Below, one piece after another: positions 8,597 through 16,527 of a stretch of DNA of 21,199 bases. The notes under the pieces are model-generated. The model was not told the DNA's origin. It made no database searches and saw only the letters and a program-made list of their open reading frames with translations. Numbering within the stretch: position 1 is the stretch's first letter; each line of letters begins with the position of its first letter. Position numbers and translations under genes: made by a program. Where the stretch lies: the IMG/VR virus record IMGVR_UViG_3300042924_000241, positions 1-21,199 of that record; one strand, given 5' to 3'. The stretch comes from a virus.

Positions 8597-9715
8597 TTAG
8601 TTCCTAGACAAATTGTGTACGCCCAGCCCCATTAAACCGCCTTCTGCACTACCAAACAATTTAGATGCGCCATAAATACTGGCACCGGCACCGGCAAGTT
8701 GAGCGGGTAATGATGGAGGCGCTTGGTAAATTTGTTGAGTAGTGTTTTGTGGAATGCCTTTAAGCATCTCAGCCAAGAACGCAATCTGTTGGTATGGATA
8801 TTGTTTCTGTGTCAGGAAATCTTGATAATCCTGTGACATTCTCTGCTGTTCCATAGCCTGACGTTGCGCGCCAGCCGCACCCATAGCATTGATAATGTCC
8901 TTCTGCATGCCAAACTGTTGTTGTCCCAGTGATCCTAACTGCTGTGCTGCTTGCAACTGAGTCTGTAGACCCTGCATGCCCATGCCTGCGCCGTACTGAC
9001 GAGACTGTTCTGCCAGACGTTGCGCTTCCAATGCTGCTTGTTGGTTTGCCTGTTGAGCTTGTAGCGCACGACCAGCTTCTGTGCCATACAGGTTCTGTGC
9101 TTGCTCAAACGCCGCCTGCATACCCTTCTGTTGGATATCACCCTTCTGCTGGGCTAGATTACGTGCAGCCTCTGCTTGCAAGATAGCCTGACGAGATCCA
9201 CCAAAAGCGCCAGACTTTACAGCACCAGCTTGCATCTGTTGACCAGCTATATCTGCTTGACGTTGTGCTTCGCGGTTTTGAATATCCACCACGTTCTGTA
9301 CATAAGGAGACATGTACAAGCCTGCTAGTCCTGGCTGGGTAAAGCTACCAGTACCTACTGCCTGTGTTTGGAATTGCTGCGGCATGTAATTAAAGTTGCC
9401 TGCTGTCTGCCCTGCTTGCGCGGCAAACTGTGTAGCCGGTGCCAACTGTTGTGCTGGGCCAAGATTAGCTACTGCCTGCTGACTAGATAATTGCAAAGGA
9501 TCAAACCCTGCTATGCGATTACCACCGTATGGCGTATATCCAGCCGTACCCTGAGCAATAGCCCTCTTAGCCATTTCATTGACCATAGGCTTAAACTCTT
9601 CTGGGTAGGAGAGCGTAGTCTGCTGTGTAGATGTAGCCTGCTGCCCACCACCTTCACCACCCATGTGGAAAGTAAACCACTCAGGATTGAAGAATAATTT
9701 TAATAATTTAAACAT
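8597..9715 (-). CDS. Gln/Ala-rich hypothetical virion protein
   Basis: This 372-residue protein is placed from ATG 9715, because AAGGAG stands exactly 7 bases upstream. The frame stays open to 9829, but that extension would lie wholly within the upstream gene. The product starts MFKLLKLFF, then has a Gly/Gln/Thr linker, a conserved-looking block (LYMSPYVQNVVDIQNREAQR, then SGAFGGSR) and a long Gln/Ala-rich helix (about 180-310), probably coiled coil. Near the C-terminus, residues 357-365 read AEGGLMGLG, a variant of the motif found in the two flanking virion proteins. I recall similar proteins with the MSPYV and SGAFGGSR signatures as frequent but uncharacterised in podovirus late regions. 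It overlaps the upstream gene by 8 bases. A DNA-ejection or internal core role is plausible; I am sure of the gene, not of its job. Confidence 0.75.
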   Translation of the reverse strand: MFKLLKLFFNPEWFTFHMGGEGGGQQATSTQQTTLSYPEEFKPMVNEMAKRAIAQGTAGYTPYGGNRIAGFDPLQLSSQQAVANLGPAQQLAPATQFAAQAGQTAGNFNYMPQQFQTQAVGTGSFTQPGLAGLYMSPYVQNVVDIQNREAQRQADIAGQQMQAGAVKSGAFGGSRQAILQAEAARNLAQQKGDIQQKGMQAAFEQAQNLYGTEAGRALQAQQANQQAALEAQRLAEQSRQYGAGMGMQGLQTQLQAAQQLGSLGQQQFGMQKDIINAMGAAGAQRQAMEQQRMSQDYQDFLTQKQYPYQQIAFLAEMLKGIPQNTTQQIYQAPPSLPAQLAGAGASIYGASKLFGSAEGGLMGLGVHNLSRN

Positions 9716-10154
9716 GTAAATGCTCCTTGCGGTAATCGTCAAATCGTTCCGCAACCATTTCTTTCCAAACTTCAGGCATGTATTTGGCTGCTTCAACAGG
9801 CCCAACACATACATGAACCATGTACGCAATAATGTTTCCAGCGGAATAACGTAGGTTATGTGCTATCTCAATACCATGTTCATCTTTGTTACGTTCAAAA
9901 GCATTTGCTGTTTTGTATGCAGACACAACAGTTATCCACATAGGTAAAACATAAGGCTGAACTGTCTTATAAAACGGATTGTTTGGTAAGTACACCAATG
10001 CAATCAAGAACGCTTCGTTTATTTCGTCTTCGGTTGTTTCTCTGTCTTTGTCAACCAAGTCATCCCAGATGTGAGCCAACCTGACAAACATACGGTAGAC
10101 GGCTAGTGCGTCCTCATTGCCACCAAACCATTCTAGTTTGCCGTTATCACTCAT
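9708..10154 (-). CDS. small all-helical hypothetical phage protein with DDxxD motif
   Basis: This 148-residue protein appears almost wholly alpha-helical. Its notable segment is residues 26-39, around LAHIWDDLVDKDRE, with D31-D32-x-x-D35-x-D37. The segment after residue 50 (LVYLPNNPFY, then a hydrophobic helix VLPMWITVVSAY) is followed by a conserved-looking helix with AHNLRYSAGNIIAYMVH. The DDxxD spacing recalls the metal-binding motif of class I isoprenoid synthases, but the protein is about half their size, so this may be coincidence. I recall similar proteins in late regions of aquatic podoviruses, always without a function. Its ATG overlaps the upstream stop (ATGA), with no clear Shine-Dalgarno, and its 3' end overlaps the next gene by 8 bases. 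A structural or assembly role is suggested by context only. Confidence 0.7.
   Translation of the reverse strand: MSDNGKLEWFGGNEDALAVYRMFVRLAHIWDDLVDKDRETTEDEINEAFLIALVYLPNNPFYKTVQPYVLPMWITVVSAYKTANAFERNKDEHGIEIAHNLRYSAGNIIAYMVHVCVGPVEAAKYMPEVWKEMVAERFDDYRKEHLHV
9723..9728 (-). promoter_or_regulatory. Shine-Dalgarno that fixes the start of the 372-residue virion protein
   Basis: On the minus strand this is AAGGAG, 7 bases before ATG 9715 and inside the 3' end of the 148-residue gene. It is one of the strongest ribosome binding sites in the window and argues for a start at 9715 rather than any codon further upstream in the same frame. Confidence 0.7.
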
Positions 10155-13100
10155 GCTGGTAACATTTTATCTGCACGACTGTTAACAGCAACCTTGCCCT
10201 TACCAACTGTTCTAGTTCTTGCGCGCTGTACACGTTCCATCATTGCGTACAGTTTCCTTGCGCCTGCTTCGGTGGAACCGTTTCCAAGCTCAGAGACTAT
10301 ACGTGCCGGAACCACAAACTCACCATCAGCAAGACGGGCAGGCTGGCGGTCGCCAATAGAAGCAGGAATAGAATCACTAACTCCATCTCCAGGGCCGCGT
10401 AGTAATCTTCCACCATCGGAGTAACCTCCCAAGTTGTACCCAGCAATACCGCCAGATGCCATGCCAGTAGGGGCTTGTGCAGTTTGAGCAGCTTGGGCGG
10501 CTTGTGCAGCTTTAATTGCTTCCTCTACCGTTGGGTATTTATCAAACCCAAAGATGTTTGGCGCTGATGCTGTTAGGCCAGATGGAGTAGCAGGCAGACC
10601 ATATTGCGATTTAATTGAAGTTAACCCTGGTTCACCAAGCTGCGAGTAAAGATTTGTTAATCCTAACCGTTGACTGATATCTGCATACGGCAGAGCGCCT
10701 TCAATCGTAGACTTAGGCTGCACAGCAAACGGATTGTACTGAGCCACATTAGGGCCAGTAGGTATGTACGGTGACGGCTGTGGAGCTGCTGCTGCCTGCG
10801 GAACTATCTGCTGCGCACGATAAGCGTTGATTTGCTCTTGGCTTATAGCTGGAGCAGAGGGTGTGCTAATTGCAGGAACAAATGGTTTAGTAAGTTTTTC
10901 TTGATATTGAGGAGAACCTTTTATCTGCTCTTGTAAAGCAGAAATGTTTACACCAGACTCTTTAAGTCTTATCAACTCTTCCATGGTTGGAGGTTTGCCA
11001 AATGTATCCTGATAGTAGGATGCAATTTGCTCCATCGACGCTGGGCCTTCTTCTTCAATCAATGCTTGTTTCTGCGCGCTAGTAAATGCAGCTTGGTTAA
11101 TCTTGTTTAGATTCTGCAAGTAAGCATCACTGGATGTCAGCGCACTACGAAGATTATTAAAGTTACTAACCTTGTTAGCAGGATCTTTGAAATACGCCAG
11201 CTCACCTTTGGTCATATCACGACCCCAGTAATACTGAGCCTGCTGGTTCAAATCATCATTGCTAAACTTCTGCGGCATGTTCAATTCAGCAAGCGTACCA
11301 ATGTTCTTGGATAAATCTGCCTCTGATAGTTTTTTACCTACGTACTTATTCATCTCTGTTGACGTAGGAGAACGACCAGCCAATTCTTCATAGACGCGGC
11401 GAATGTCGCCTTCTTCCATGATCTTTTTGGTGGCGTCTAAGCCTGGAGTTTTAGTAAGTTTGCTGTAAGTAGGTGTAACTTTTTCTGGAACGTATTGTCC
11501 ACTCTTAGGGTCGTAGACAACCTTGCCCTGTTTAGCCATTGAAAGTTCACCTTCCAATGTCTTAATTTGTTTTTGTTGGTCGGCACTAAGACTTTTAACA
11601 CTTCCGTATAACTGTTGCGATGGGTTGTTTTTAATTGCATCTATCTTTGCTTGAATGGTTGATGTATCACCAGAAGCTTGCGCTGTCTTTTGATCATAGC
11701 CACGAGCTTGCAAACCCTGTGTGCGTTTAGTCTGATCTCTAAATGCACCAATGCCAGTATCTTTGTATTCTTGAGCGCGGTTAAAATCACCAGCCTCTTT
11801 GTCATAGACTTCTTGCGCACGAGAAACCAAGCTACCGATGCCGGTCTTCTTAGCTGCCTCCAAAGCCGCTTTAGCTTTTTCCATCTCAGACTTCTGCTTA
11901 CCTAAACCTGTATCGTAGGCTTTTGTTAATGCAGATAGATCATCGCCTTTAACATCACCAGATGCCTCTGTGTACCCAGCTTTAAATACAGATGTGTCAA
12001 AGTTGCGCAAAGCCTGACGTTCTCTAATTTCAGCATCAAGTTCTTTTACACGATTGGTGTACTCATTCGTTGTTTCTTTGAACGCATTGTTTTGATCTGT
12101 TTGAATTCCTTTTAATTCACTTGAACGACCTGATTGCCATTCTTTAAGCTCACGTTGCATACGAGCTTTTGCTTCTTTGTCTTTTTCACCAGCAATATCT
12201 TTTTGCTTTTGCTTTAACTCGTTTGATGTATCTTTGTTATAGTTATTAATTCTGTCTGTGTATTCTTTCTTTAACTCAGCAGTGCGTTTGTCAGACTCAG
12301 CCTTTGCTCTAGCTTTGTCAGCAGCACGTTCTTTTGCAAAAGCAGCATATTCTTTAGCTGCATTCTCTTCGTTAATCTGCGCTTCTGTCTTAGGCGGTGG
12401 TGGTGCTTTGCCGCCTTTCTTTAGCGCAACAATCCCGCCACTAGCCAACTTCTGCTCACCGGTATACGGATCTACGTTTTGATATCCATCAGGCTGGAAT
12501 ACGTTCTGAGAGATAGGATTGTTCTTAGGTACAGAATATCCATAAGGCTTAAGGTTAGCCATAGGATAGTTAGTGTTAGCACCAACAGTATTCTGCTGGG
12601 ACATGTTCTCTACAGGCAAATTAGCTAGGCCGCCGTCTGCAAAATACATGCGCTCAGATGAACCGCCAGGCGCACGAGCAGACGGGTTGTAGACAGGTGT
12701 GCCACCTAATTGCATCTGCATTGCTGCTTGTGCTTCTTTCTTCTTGCGCTCTTCTTCCATGAGGAATGGAGCCATAGCCGCTAGGTAGTTACCTTTGTTC
12801 TCTTTGATGAAATCAGGGTTTATTAGCTTGGAGAAATCCATACCACCAAACATACCTTTAGATTTAGCTGCTTCTTCCAATACTTTGCTAGGGGCTGTTT
12901 GTGCTGCTTGTTGAGCTACAGCTTGTTGTTGCGCAATTTGTGCAGTGGTTAATTGGGGTGGAGCAATACCGCCAGAATATGCAAGTTGTCCTGCGCCAGC
13001 ACCTGCACTAACAGGTGCAACAGGCGCGGCTTGAGGAAGAGCAAATCCACCTAATTGTGGATTAGTTGCAGCACCCAATACATTAGGCGTAACAGCAGCA

Positions 13101-13606
13101 GTACCGGCAGCAGTAGCACCAGTCATACCAGTAAGAGCAGCAGGAGATCCAGCTAAACCAGTAGCCCCTAAAACTTGTCCTGCACCCACGGCTGCTGGAA
13201 CAGCTGAACCAGCAGTACCGGCAGCAGCAGCTCCGGCACCCATACCAGCACCTATTCCAGCACCACCATAGGCGCCTAAACCAGCTAACAAACCATTTTT
13301 CAAGCTGCCAGTCATAGCCGCAGTAGCACCACCTACCAGTAATCCCGCTGATGCAGCACTGCTTAATCCGCCAAATGCAATACCCGCGCCCGCTGGGCCT
13401 AACGCTAGACCAGCTACTATGGGAAGAATTTTTGACAGGAAGCCTGCCTCTGGCAATCCAGTTTCAGGGTTGATAGATAACGAACCACCGTGTGCCATAG
13501 CCAAGGACTGTAATCCGTTGACCTCACTTGGGGTCATGTGTACAAGTACCTTGTCCTCGCCTCTACCGGCGGTCTGAAGATGGTTAGCTAATGTGTGCAG
13601 GCTCAT
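10151..13606 (-). CDS. large modular virion protein (Gly/Ala core, coiled coil, DUF4214-like repeats, conserved C-terminal domain)
   Basis: This 1151-residue protein has clear modules. The N-terminus contains VHMTPSEVNGLQSLA and INPETGLPEAGFL, followed by a long Gly/Ala-rich hydrophobic stretch (about 55-190) that looks membrane- or pore-compatible. Glycine motifs occur at 322-328 (FADGGLA), 388-399 (ASGGIVALKKGG) and 1050-1061 (ASGGIAGYNLGG). A highly charged coiled coil spans about 410-530. Three segments resembling DUF4214 repeats (GRSPT, GRDMTKGELAYF, FGKPPTMEEL) lie at about 735-775, 788-835 and 855-895. The last 90 residues include GPGDGVSDSIPASIGDRQP and ADGEFVVPARIVSELGNGST, a strongly conserved C-terminal unit in many phage virion proteins. 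It follows the 104-residue gene by one base, with AAAGGTG upstream. It is probably a neck, internal core or ejection protein; a tape-measure-like role is the alternative. Confidence 0.75.
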   Translation of the reverse strand: MSLHTLANHLQTAGRGEDKVLVHMTPSEVNGLQSLAMAHGGSLSINPETGLPEAGFLSKILPIVAGLALGPAGAGIAFGGLSSAASAGLLVGGATAAMTGSLKNGLLAGLGAYGGAGIGAGMGAGAAAAGTAGSAVPAAVGAGQVLGATGLAGSPAALTGMTGATAAGTAAVTPNVLGAATNPQLGGFALPQAAPVAPVSAGAGAGQLAYSGGIAPPQLTTAQIAQQQAVAQQAAQTAPSKVLEEAAKSKGMFGGMDFSKLINPDFIKENKGNYLAAMAPFLMEEERKKKEAQAAMQMQLGGTPVYNPSARAPGGSSERMYFADGGLANLPVENMSQQNTVGANTNYPMANLKPYGYSVPKNNPISQNVFQPDGYQNVDPYTGEQKLASGGIVALKKGGKAPPPPKTEAQINEENAAKEYAAFAKERAADKARAKAESDKRTAELKKEYTDRINNYNKDTSNELKQKQKDIAGEKDKEAKARMQRELKEWQSGRSSELKGIQTDQNNAFKETTNEYTNRVKELDAEIRERQALRNFDTSVFKAGYTEASGDVKGDDLSALTKAYDTGLGKQKSEMEKAKAALEAAKKTGIGSLVSRAQEVYDKEAGDFNRAQEYKDTGIGAFRDQTKRTQGLQARGYDQKTAQASGDTSTIQAKIDAIKNNPSQQLYGSVKSLSADQQKQIKTLEGELSMAKQGKVVYDPKSGQYVPEKVTPTYSKLTKTPGLDATKKIMEEGDIRRVYEELAGRSPTSTEMNKYVGKKLSEADLSKNIGTLAELNMPQKFSNDDLNQQAQYYWGRDMTKGELAYFKDPANKVSNFNNLRSALTSSDAYLQNLNKINQAAFTSAQKQALIEEEGPASMEQIASYYQDTFGKPPTMEELIRLKESGVNISALQEQIKGSPQYQEKLTKPFVPAISTPSAPAISQEQINAYRAQQIVPQAAAAPQPSPYIPTGPNVAQYNPFAVQPKSTIEGALPYADISQRLGLTNLYSQLGEPGLTSIKSQYGLPATPSGLTASAPNIFGFDKYPTVEEAIKAAQAAQAAQTAQAPTGMASGGIAGYNLGGYSDGGRLLRGPGDGVSDSIPASIGDRQPARLADGEFVVPARIVSELGNGSTEAGARKLYAMMERVQRARTRTVGKGKVAVNSRADKMLPA

Positions 13607-13607
13607 G

Positions 13608-13922
13608 TTAAGACACCTTTATCTTTAATGCAGTTGTTGCAACGTCATAATAGACGTCGCCTATTCGTAATCTTCCAGCAGCTTCGTCTGTACTTGTAGC
13701 AAAGCTGACCACAGTGTTTCCTGTTACTGGATCAGTGGTGCTGAAATTTAGTGCAGCAATAACTGTATTGCCGGTTCTTTGTGCAGAGCCAGCACTTACG
13801 CCAGGAGTATCTAATTGCGCAAAGTATAAGCGCAAAATGTTGTTTAATTGGTCTTGATAACTTCGGCTATATTCTACCGGAGCTATTGGTAATGATGGCG
13901 ATTTTGTAGTACCAGTTGACAT
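13608..13922 (-). CDS. small conserved phage structural protein
   Basis: This 104-residue protein has a Pro/Ser-rich N-terminus, a helix typical of this phage family (YQDQLNNILRLYFAQLDT, about residues 22-39), and a beta-rich C-terminal half (VVSFATSTDEAAGRLRIGD, YYDVATTALKIKV). I recall the QLNNILRLYF-type helix as common in short proteins next to tail or neck genes, with no assigned function. It has no membrane segment. ATG 13922 lies 2 bases after the 712-residue gene, with GGAG upstream, and its stop is one base before the 1151-residue gene. Its place between a probable tail hub protein and large core proteins suggests a small virion adaptor; this is inferred from position. Confidence 0.65.
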   Translation of the reverse strand: MSTGTTKSPSLPIAPVEYSRSYQDQLNNILRLYFAQLDTPGVSAGSAQRTGNTVIAALNFSTTDPVTGNTVVSFATSTDEAAGRLRIGDVYYDVATTALKIKVS

Positions 13923-13924
13923 AC

Positions 13925-16063
13925 CTATCTCCGACCGTCGCTGCGCACATCAATTCTTGGCGCACCTAATTGCCATTGACATCCCAACTGATCGGAACTA
14001 ATCCTGAACGCCATTTGGCGACCGCGCAGTCTGGTATACACAATCTGAGTAAACTCCTGCACGTTGTAGTTCTTGACTGAGTTGTATGACTGAGCTGACT
14101 GTACCAGCGGCGTGTCTGCTGTGCCATACGGCGCACCAGGGTTCTGGCGTGGACGTAGGCTAAATGTTACTTCTGGCTTGTCAGGTGAAGACGTAGTTGA
14201 CCCGTCGAACGTAATATCAGGGATCATCCTCCACACAAAACCGAAGTTGTGACCGTCGCCAATATCAAAGTCGGAAGACTGGATAAATGAGTTGATAGGC
14301 AGAATGGTTCCGTTTACCTCAACATCATTAGTGCCGCTCTCATGGTACACAACCGTGTTCTGATATGTAGCGCCCATAGGGTACTCGCGCAGCGGGCTGT
14401 CAGTCCAAGCGGTTCTTCCTAGACTGCCGTAGTACCAGACCTGATCTAGATAGTTGTAGATCACATAGCGGTCAATAACGGATGAATTAGCCGAGCAATA
14501 GAACCACCAGACCTCACTAAATCCTTCGTTCGTGCCAGCAAAAAATTGAGAGCTTTGCTGCAAATTAATGTCACCAAAAACATATTGTCGAAGTGAACAT
14601 GGAAGAGTTTCCACTCGACCTGTGTAGGCGTAGAACTTATCCACACCCATCCAGTAGGTAATGTTGTTAGCTGTTGCTACCGCGTTCGGGCCGACGATAG
14701 ATATATTGTCAGACAGGATGTTAAATCCCCACACAAACGGTGGGCCAAGATACTGCATAGAAAACAGCGCAGCATCCGTAAATACTAGAATCTCTTGGCG
14801 AGTCTGCTGTGCGGTAATAATCTGCGATCCGCTAGACAGACGGTAGCTACCAGCCTGATTGGTAATAGCTGGCGTCCAAGTCTGATAATCTTCCTGCGCA
14901 GACCAACGGATTAACAGTGGGTCTTGGATTGTTGAGCCGTAATCATTAACGCCAAACGATAGTACAAAACGGGAAGCATCTGATACCAGCACAAAGTTAC
15001 AAACAGTTGGGCACTCTGCATCTGTGTCGTATATGCCAGAACTATTGGGTGAAAGTAATTGCGCTCTGTTAACAAACTGTAAGTTGCCAGATCCACTGTA
15101 GTCTGGCACCCATAAATATAATGCCCCGCCGCGAGGATTGATAATCAAAAACTCACCGTAGTTAGCTTCTGACCACAAGCGCGGTTGTTCTGCAATACCG
15201 TAAGCAGCAGACTGACCCCAGCCTGTAAACGTAGCGGCGTTGTACACAGCCGTATTCGCAGGGAATGCCGTAGCTATAGTTCCGCTGGCACCGCGAGTTG
15301 CTCCTGTAAATGCAGTGGAAGTATTTCCAGTGTACGTAGTTAGCTCGCTGTTACCAATCATCAGAGTGCCAGTAGCATTGGCAAACCCTGTAGTAGAGTT
15401 AACTGCAATCGTTGTGTTGCTTGTATTTAGCGCAAGGCTTAATGTGGTCTGGGCTGTACCGTAGACGAAACCGCCCCACAGACCTGCGCCCCAGCCAGTC
15501 AAATAACCAAACGTAGCCAAGCCAGTATTAATCTGGTACGCCGCAGTTACAGTGCCGCCGCCAGTTGAAGATGCGTTAGCAGTAGTAGCCGCTGTAATTT
15601 GATACGAGTTAGTGTCAGCATTAAATATTACGTATTCATTGTTAAGATCTAACCCAGCTACAGCAGAAGCACCAGAGAACGTAACGTAATCGCCGTTAAT
15701 AGCTCCGTGACCAGCATCAGTAACTGTCACTACGGCAGAGCCGCTTATGGTGGTAAAAGGATTAGTAAGTACAGCCGTTTCACGGATAGGCGTAATGTCA
15801 TTGTAGACACCACCACTCTCAACGTAATACTTTAAGTTTGTTCCTACGCCCAGCAGGTTGTACCCGCGCAATGTTACCCAGTTCCACAAAGAACGAGCAA
15901 CACCTTCATACGTATTACTGGAGATAGGAGTCCATCCGCCAATCTTCTGGGGATATCCTGAACGAAATCTGATTTTATCGCACTCAAACCAACCACCTTC
16001 GTTAGCAAGCGTGGTTCCTTCTCTGTTAACGCCTGGACGCAGTTGCAGTTTTTGTAATGGCAT
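13925..16063 (-). CDS. beta-rich tail hub/DNA-stabilisation protein (P22 gp10-like, tentative)
   Basis: This 712-residue protein is rich in beta strands, aromatic residues and Asn/Thr. The N-terminus (LQLRPGVNREGT, GGWFECDKIRFRSG, PQKIGGW) has the look of phage hub or packaged-DNA stabilisation proteins that open with a description-like beta-propeller strand. Two inserted beta modules are visible. Residues about 98-176 carry GSAVVTVTDAGHGAINGDYV and end SSTGGGTVTA; residues about 200-273 carry TGATRGASGTIATAF, a module common in phage tail proteins. The C-terminal part (QTRQEILVFTDAALFSMQY, ADTPLVQSAQS, RLRGRQMAFRI) is again propeller-like. It starts 2 bases after the endolysin stop, with AGGTGG upstream. 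In P22 such a protein closes the portal channel. The assignment rests on composition and position, so it is a family-level guess; tail nozzle is the alternative. Confidence 0.65.
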   Translation of the reverse strand: MPLQKLQLRPGVNREGTTLANEGGWFECDKIRFRSGYPQKIGGWTPISSNTYEGVARSLWNWVTLRGYNLLGVGTNLKYYVESGGVYNDITPIRETAVLTNPFTTISGSAVVTVTDAGHGAINGDYVTFSGASAVAGLDLNNEYVIFNADTNSYQITAATTANASSTGGGTVTAAYQINTGLATFGYLTGWGAGLWGGFVYGTAQTTLSLALNTSNTTIAVNSTTGFANATGTLMIGNSELTTYTGNTSTAFTGATRGASGTIATAFPANTAVYNAATFTGWGQSAAYGIAEQPRLWSEANYGEFLIINPRGGALYLWVPDYSGSGNLQFVNRAQLLSPNSSGIYDTDAECPTVCNFVLVSDASRFVLSFGVNDYGSTIQDPLLIRWSAQEDYQTWTPAITNQAGSYRLSSGSQIITAQQTRQEILVFTDAALFSMQYLGPPFVWGFNILSDNISIVGPNAVATANNITYWMGVDKFYAYTGRVETLPCSLRQYVFGDINLQQSSQFFAGTNEGFSEVWWFYCSANSSVIDRYVIYNYLDQVWYYGSLGRTAWTDSPLREYPMGATYQNTVVYHESGTNDVEVNGTILPINSFIQSSDFDIGDGHNFGFVWRMIPDITFDGSTTSSPDKPEVTFSLRPRQNPGAPYGTADTPLVQSAQSYNSVKNYNVQEFTQIVYTRLRGRQMAFRISSDQLGCQWQLGAPRIDVRSDGRR

Positions 16064-16065
16064 TC

Positions 16066-16527
16066 TTATCCACCTGACTTGTAAGGGCGTGTACCCTGCT
16101 TGTCAATAATCAGCGCCATCTTTCTTGGTTTAGCATCTACAGTATTTACGATGCTTACATGCGTCCAGCCCCCACCACGCACTGGGTTTGAGAATTCGCG
16201 GATCACCTGATCGTATGGCAGTGTTGACGCTATGATACGCTTAACTACTTGATCTGGGAGCATTCCTGCTACACGAATATCGGCTGCTGTGCCATGACAA
16301 TGCTGGCTTGTTTTTGATCCCTTGATTGCCGCATTTACCTGCGGGCTGCGGTAGGCAGAGTTAATACTTACAGGCTTACCCAACACTGCTCTCAACGATT
16401 CCAAGAAAGCGGCAAGTCGTTTTAAGTTATACAGATGCTCATTAGCTGGCGTGTTATCCAACTCGTGCCGCGCCGCGTAATCGCTGACGGTCAACTCTTC
16501 CAAACTAAAGTTGGGCGAGAGCTTCAT
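16066..16527 (-). CDS. endolysin, peptidase M15A (D-Ala-D-Ala carboxypeptidase/endopeptidase type)
   Basis: This 153-residue protein is a complete zinc peptidase of the M15_3 type (Pfam PF08291). It begins LSPNFSLEELTVSDYAAR, the usual N-terminus of this family. INSAYRSPQVN (residues 55-65) precedes the zinc site. The metal ligands are H76 and D83 in SQHCHGTAADI and H123 in WTHVS. These enzymes cleave peptide cross-bridges of peptidoglycan and serve as phage endolysins. There is no signal peptide, so release needs the holin encoded directly upstream, whose stop it overlaps by 4 bases (ATGA). The length is normal for a single-domain M15 endolysin, and no cell-wall-binding domain is present. 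This is one of the firmest assignments in the window. Confidence 0.92.
   Translation of the reverse strand: MKLSPNFSLEELTVSDYAARHELDNTPANEHLYNLKRLAAFLESLRAVLGKPVSINSAYRSPQVNAAIKGSKTSQHCHGTAADIRVAGMLPDQVVKRIIASTLPYDQVIREFSNPVRGGGWTHVSIVNTVDAKPRKMALIIDKQGTRPYKSGG

Noticed and set aside
9716-9829. Upstream extension of the 372-residue virion protein to a start at 9829
   Set aside because: The extra 38 residues lie entirely within the overlapping 148-residue gene and have no typical virion-protein character. ATG 9715 has AAGGAG at ideal spacing.
8208-12439. The near-identical 15-base segments considered as a DNA-binding site or attachment site
   Set aside because: Both copies are in the same reading frame and encode the same protein motif, and the other four motif copies diverge at base level while keeping the residues.
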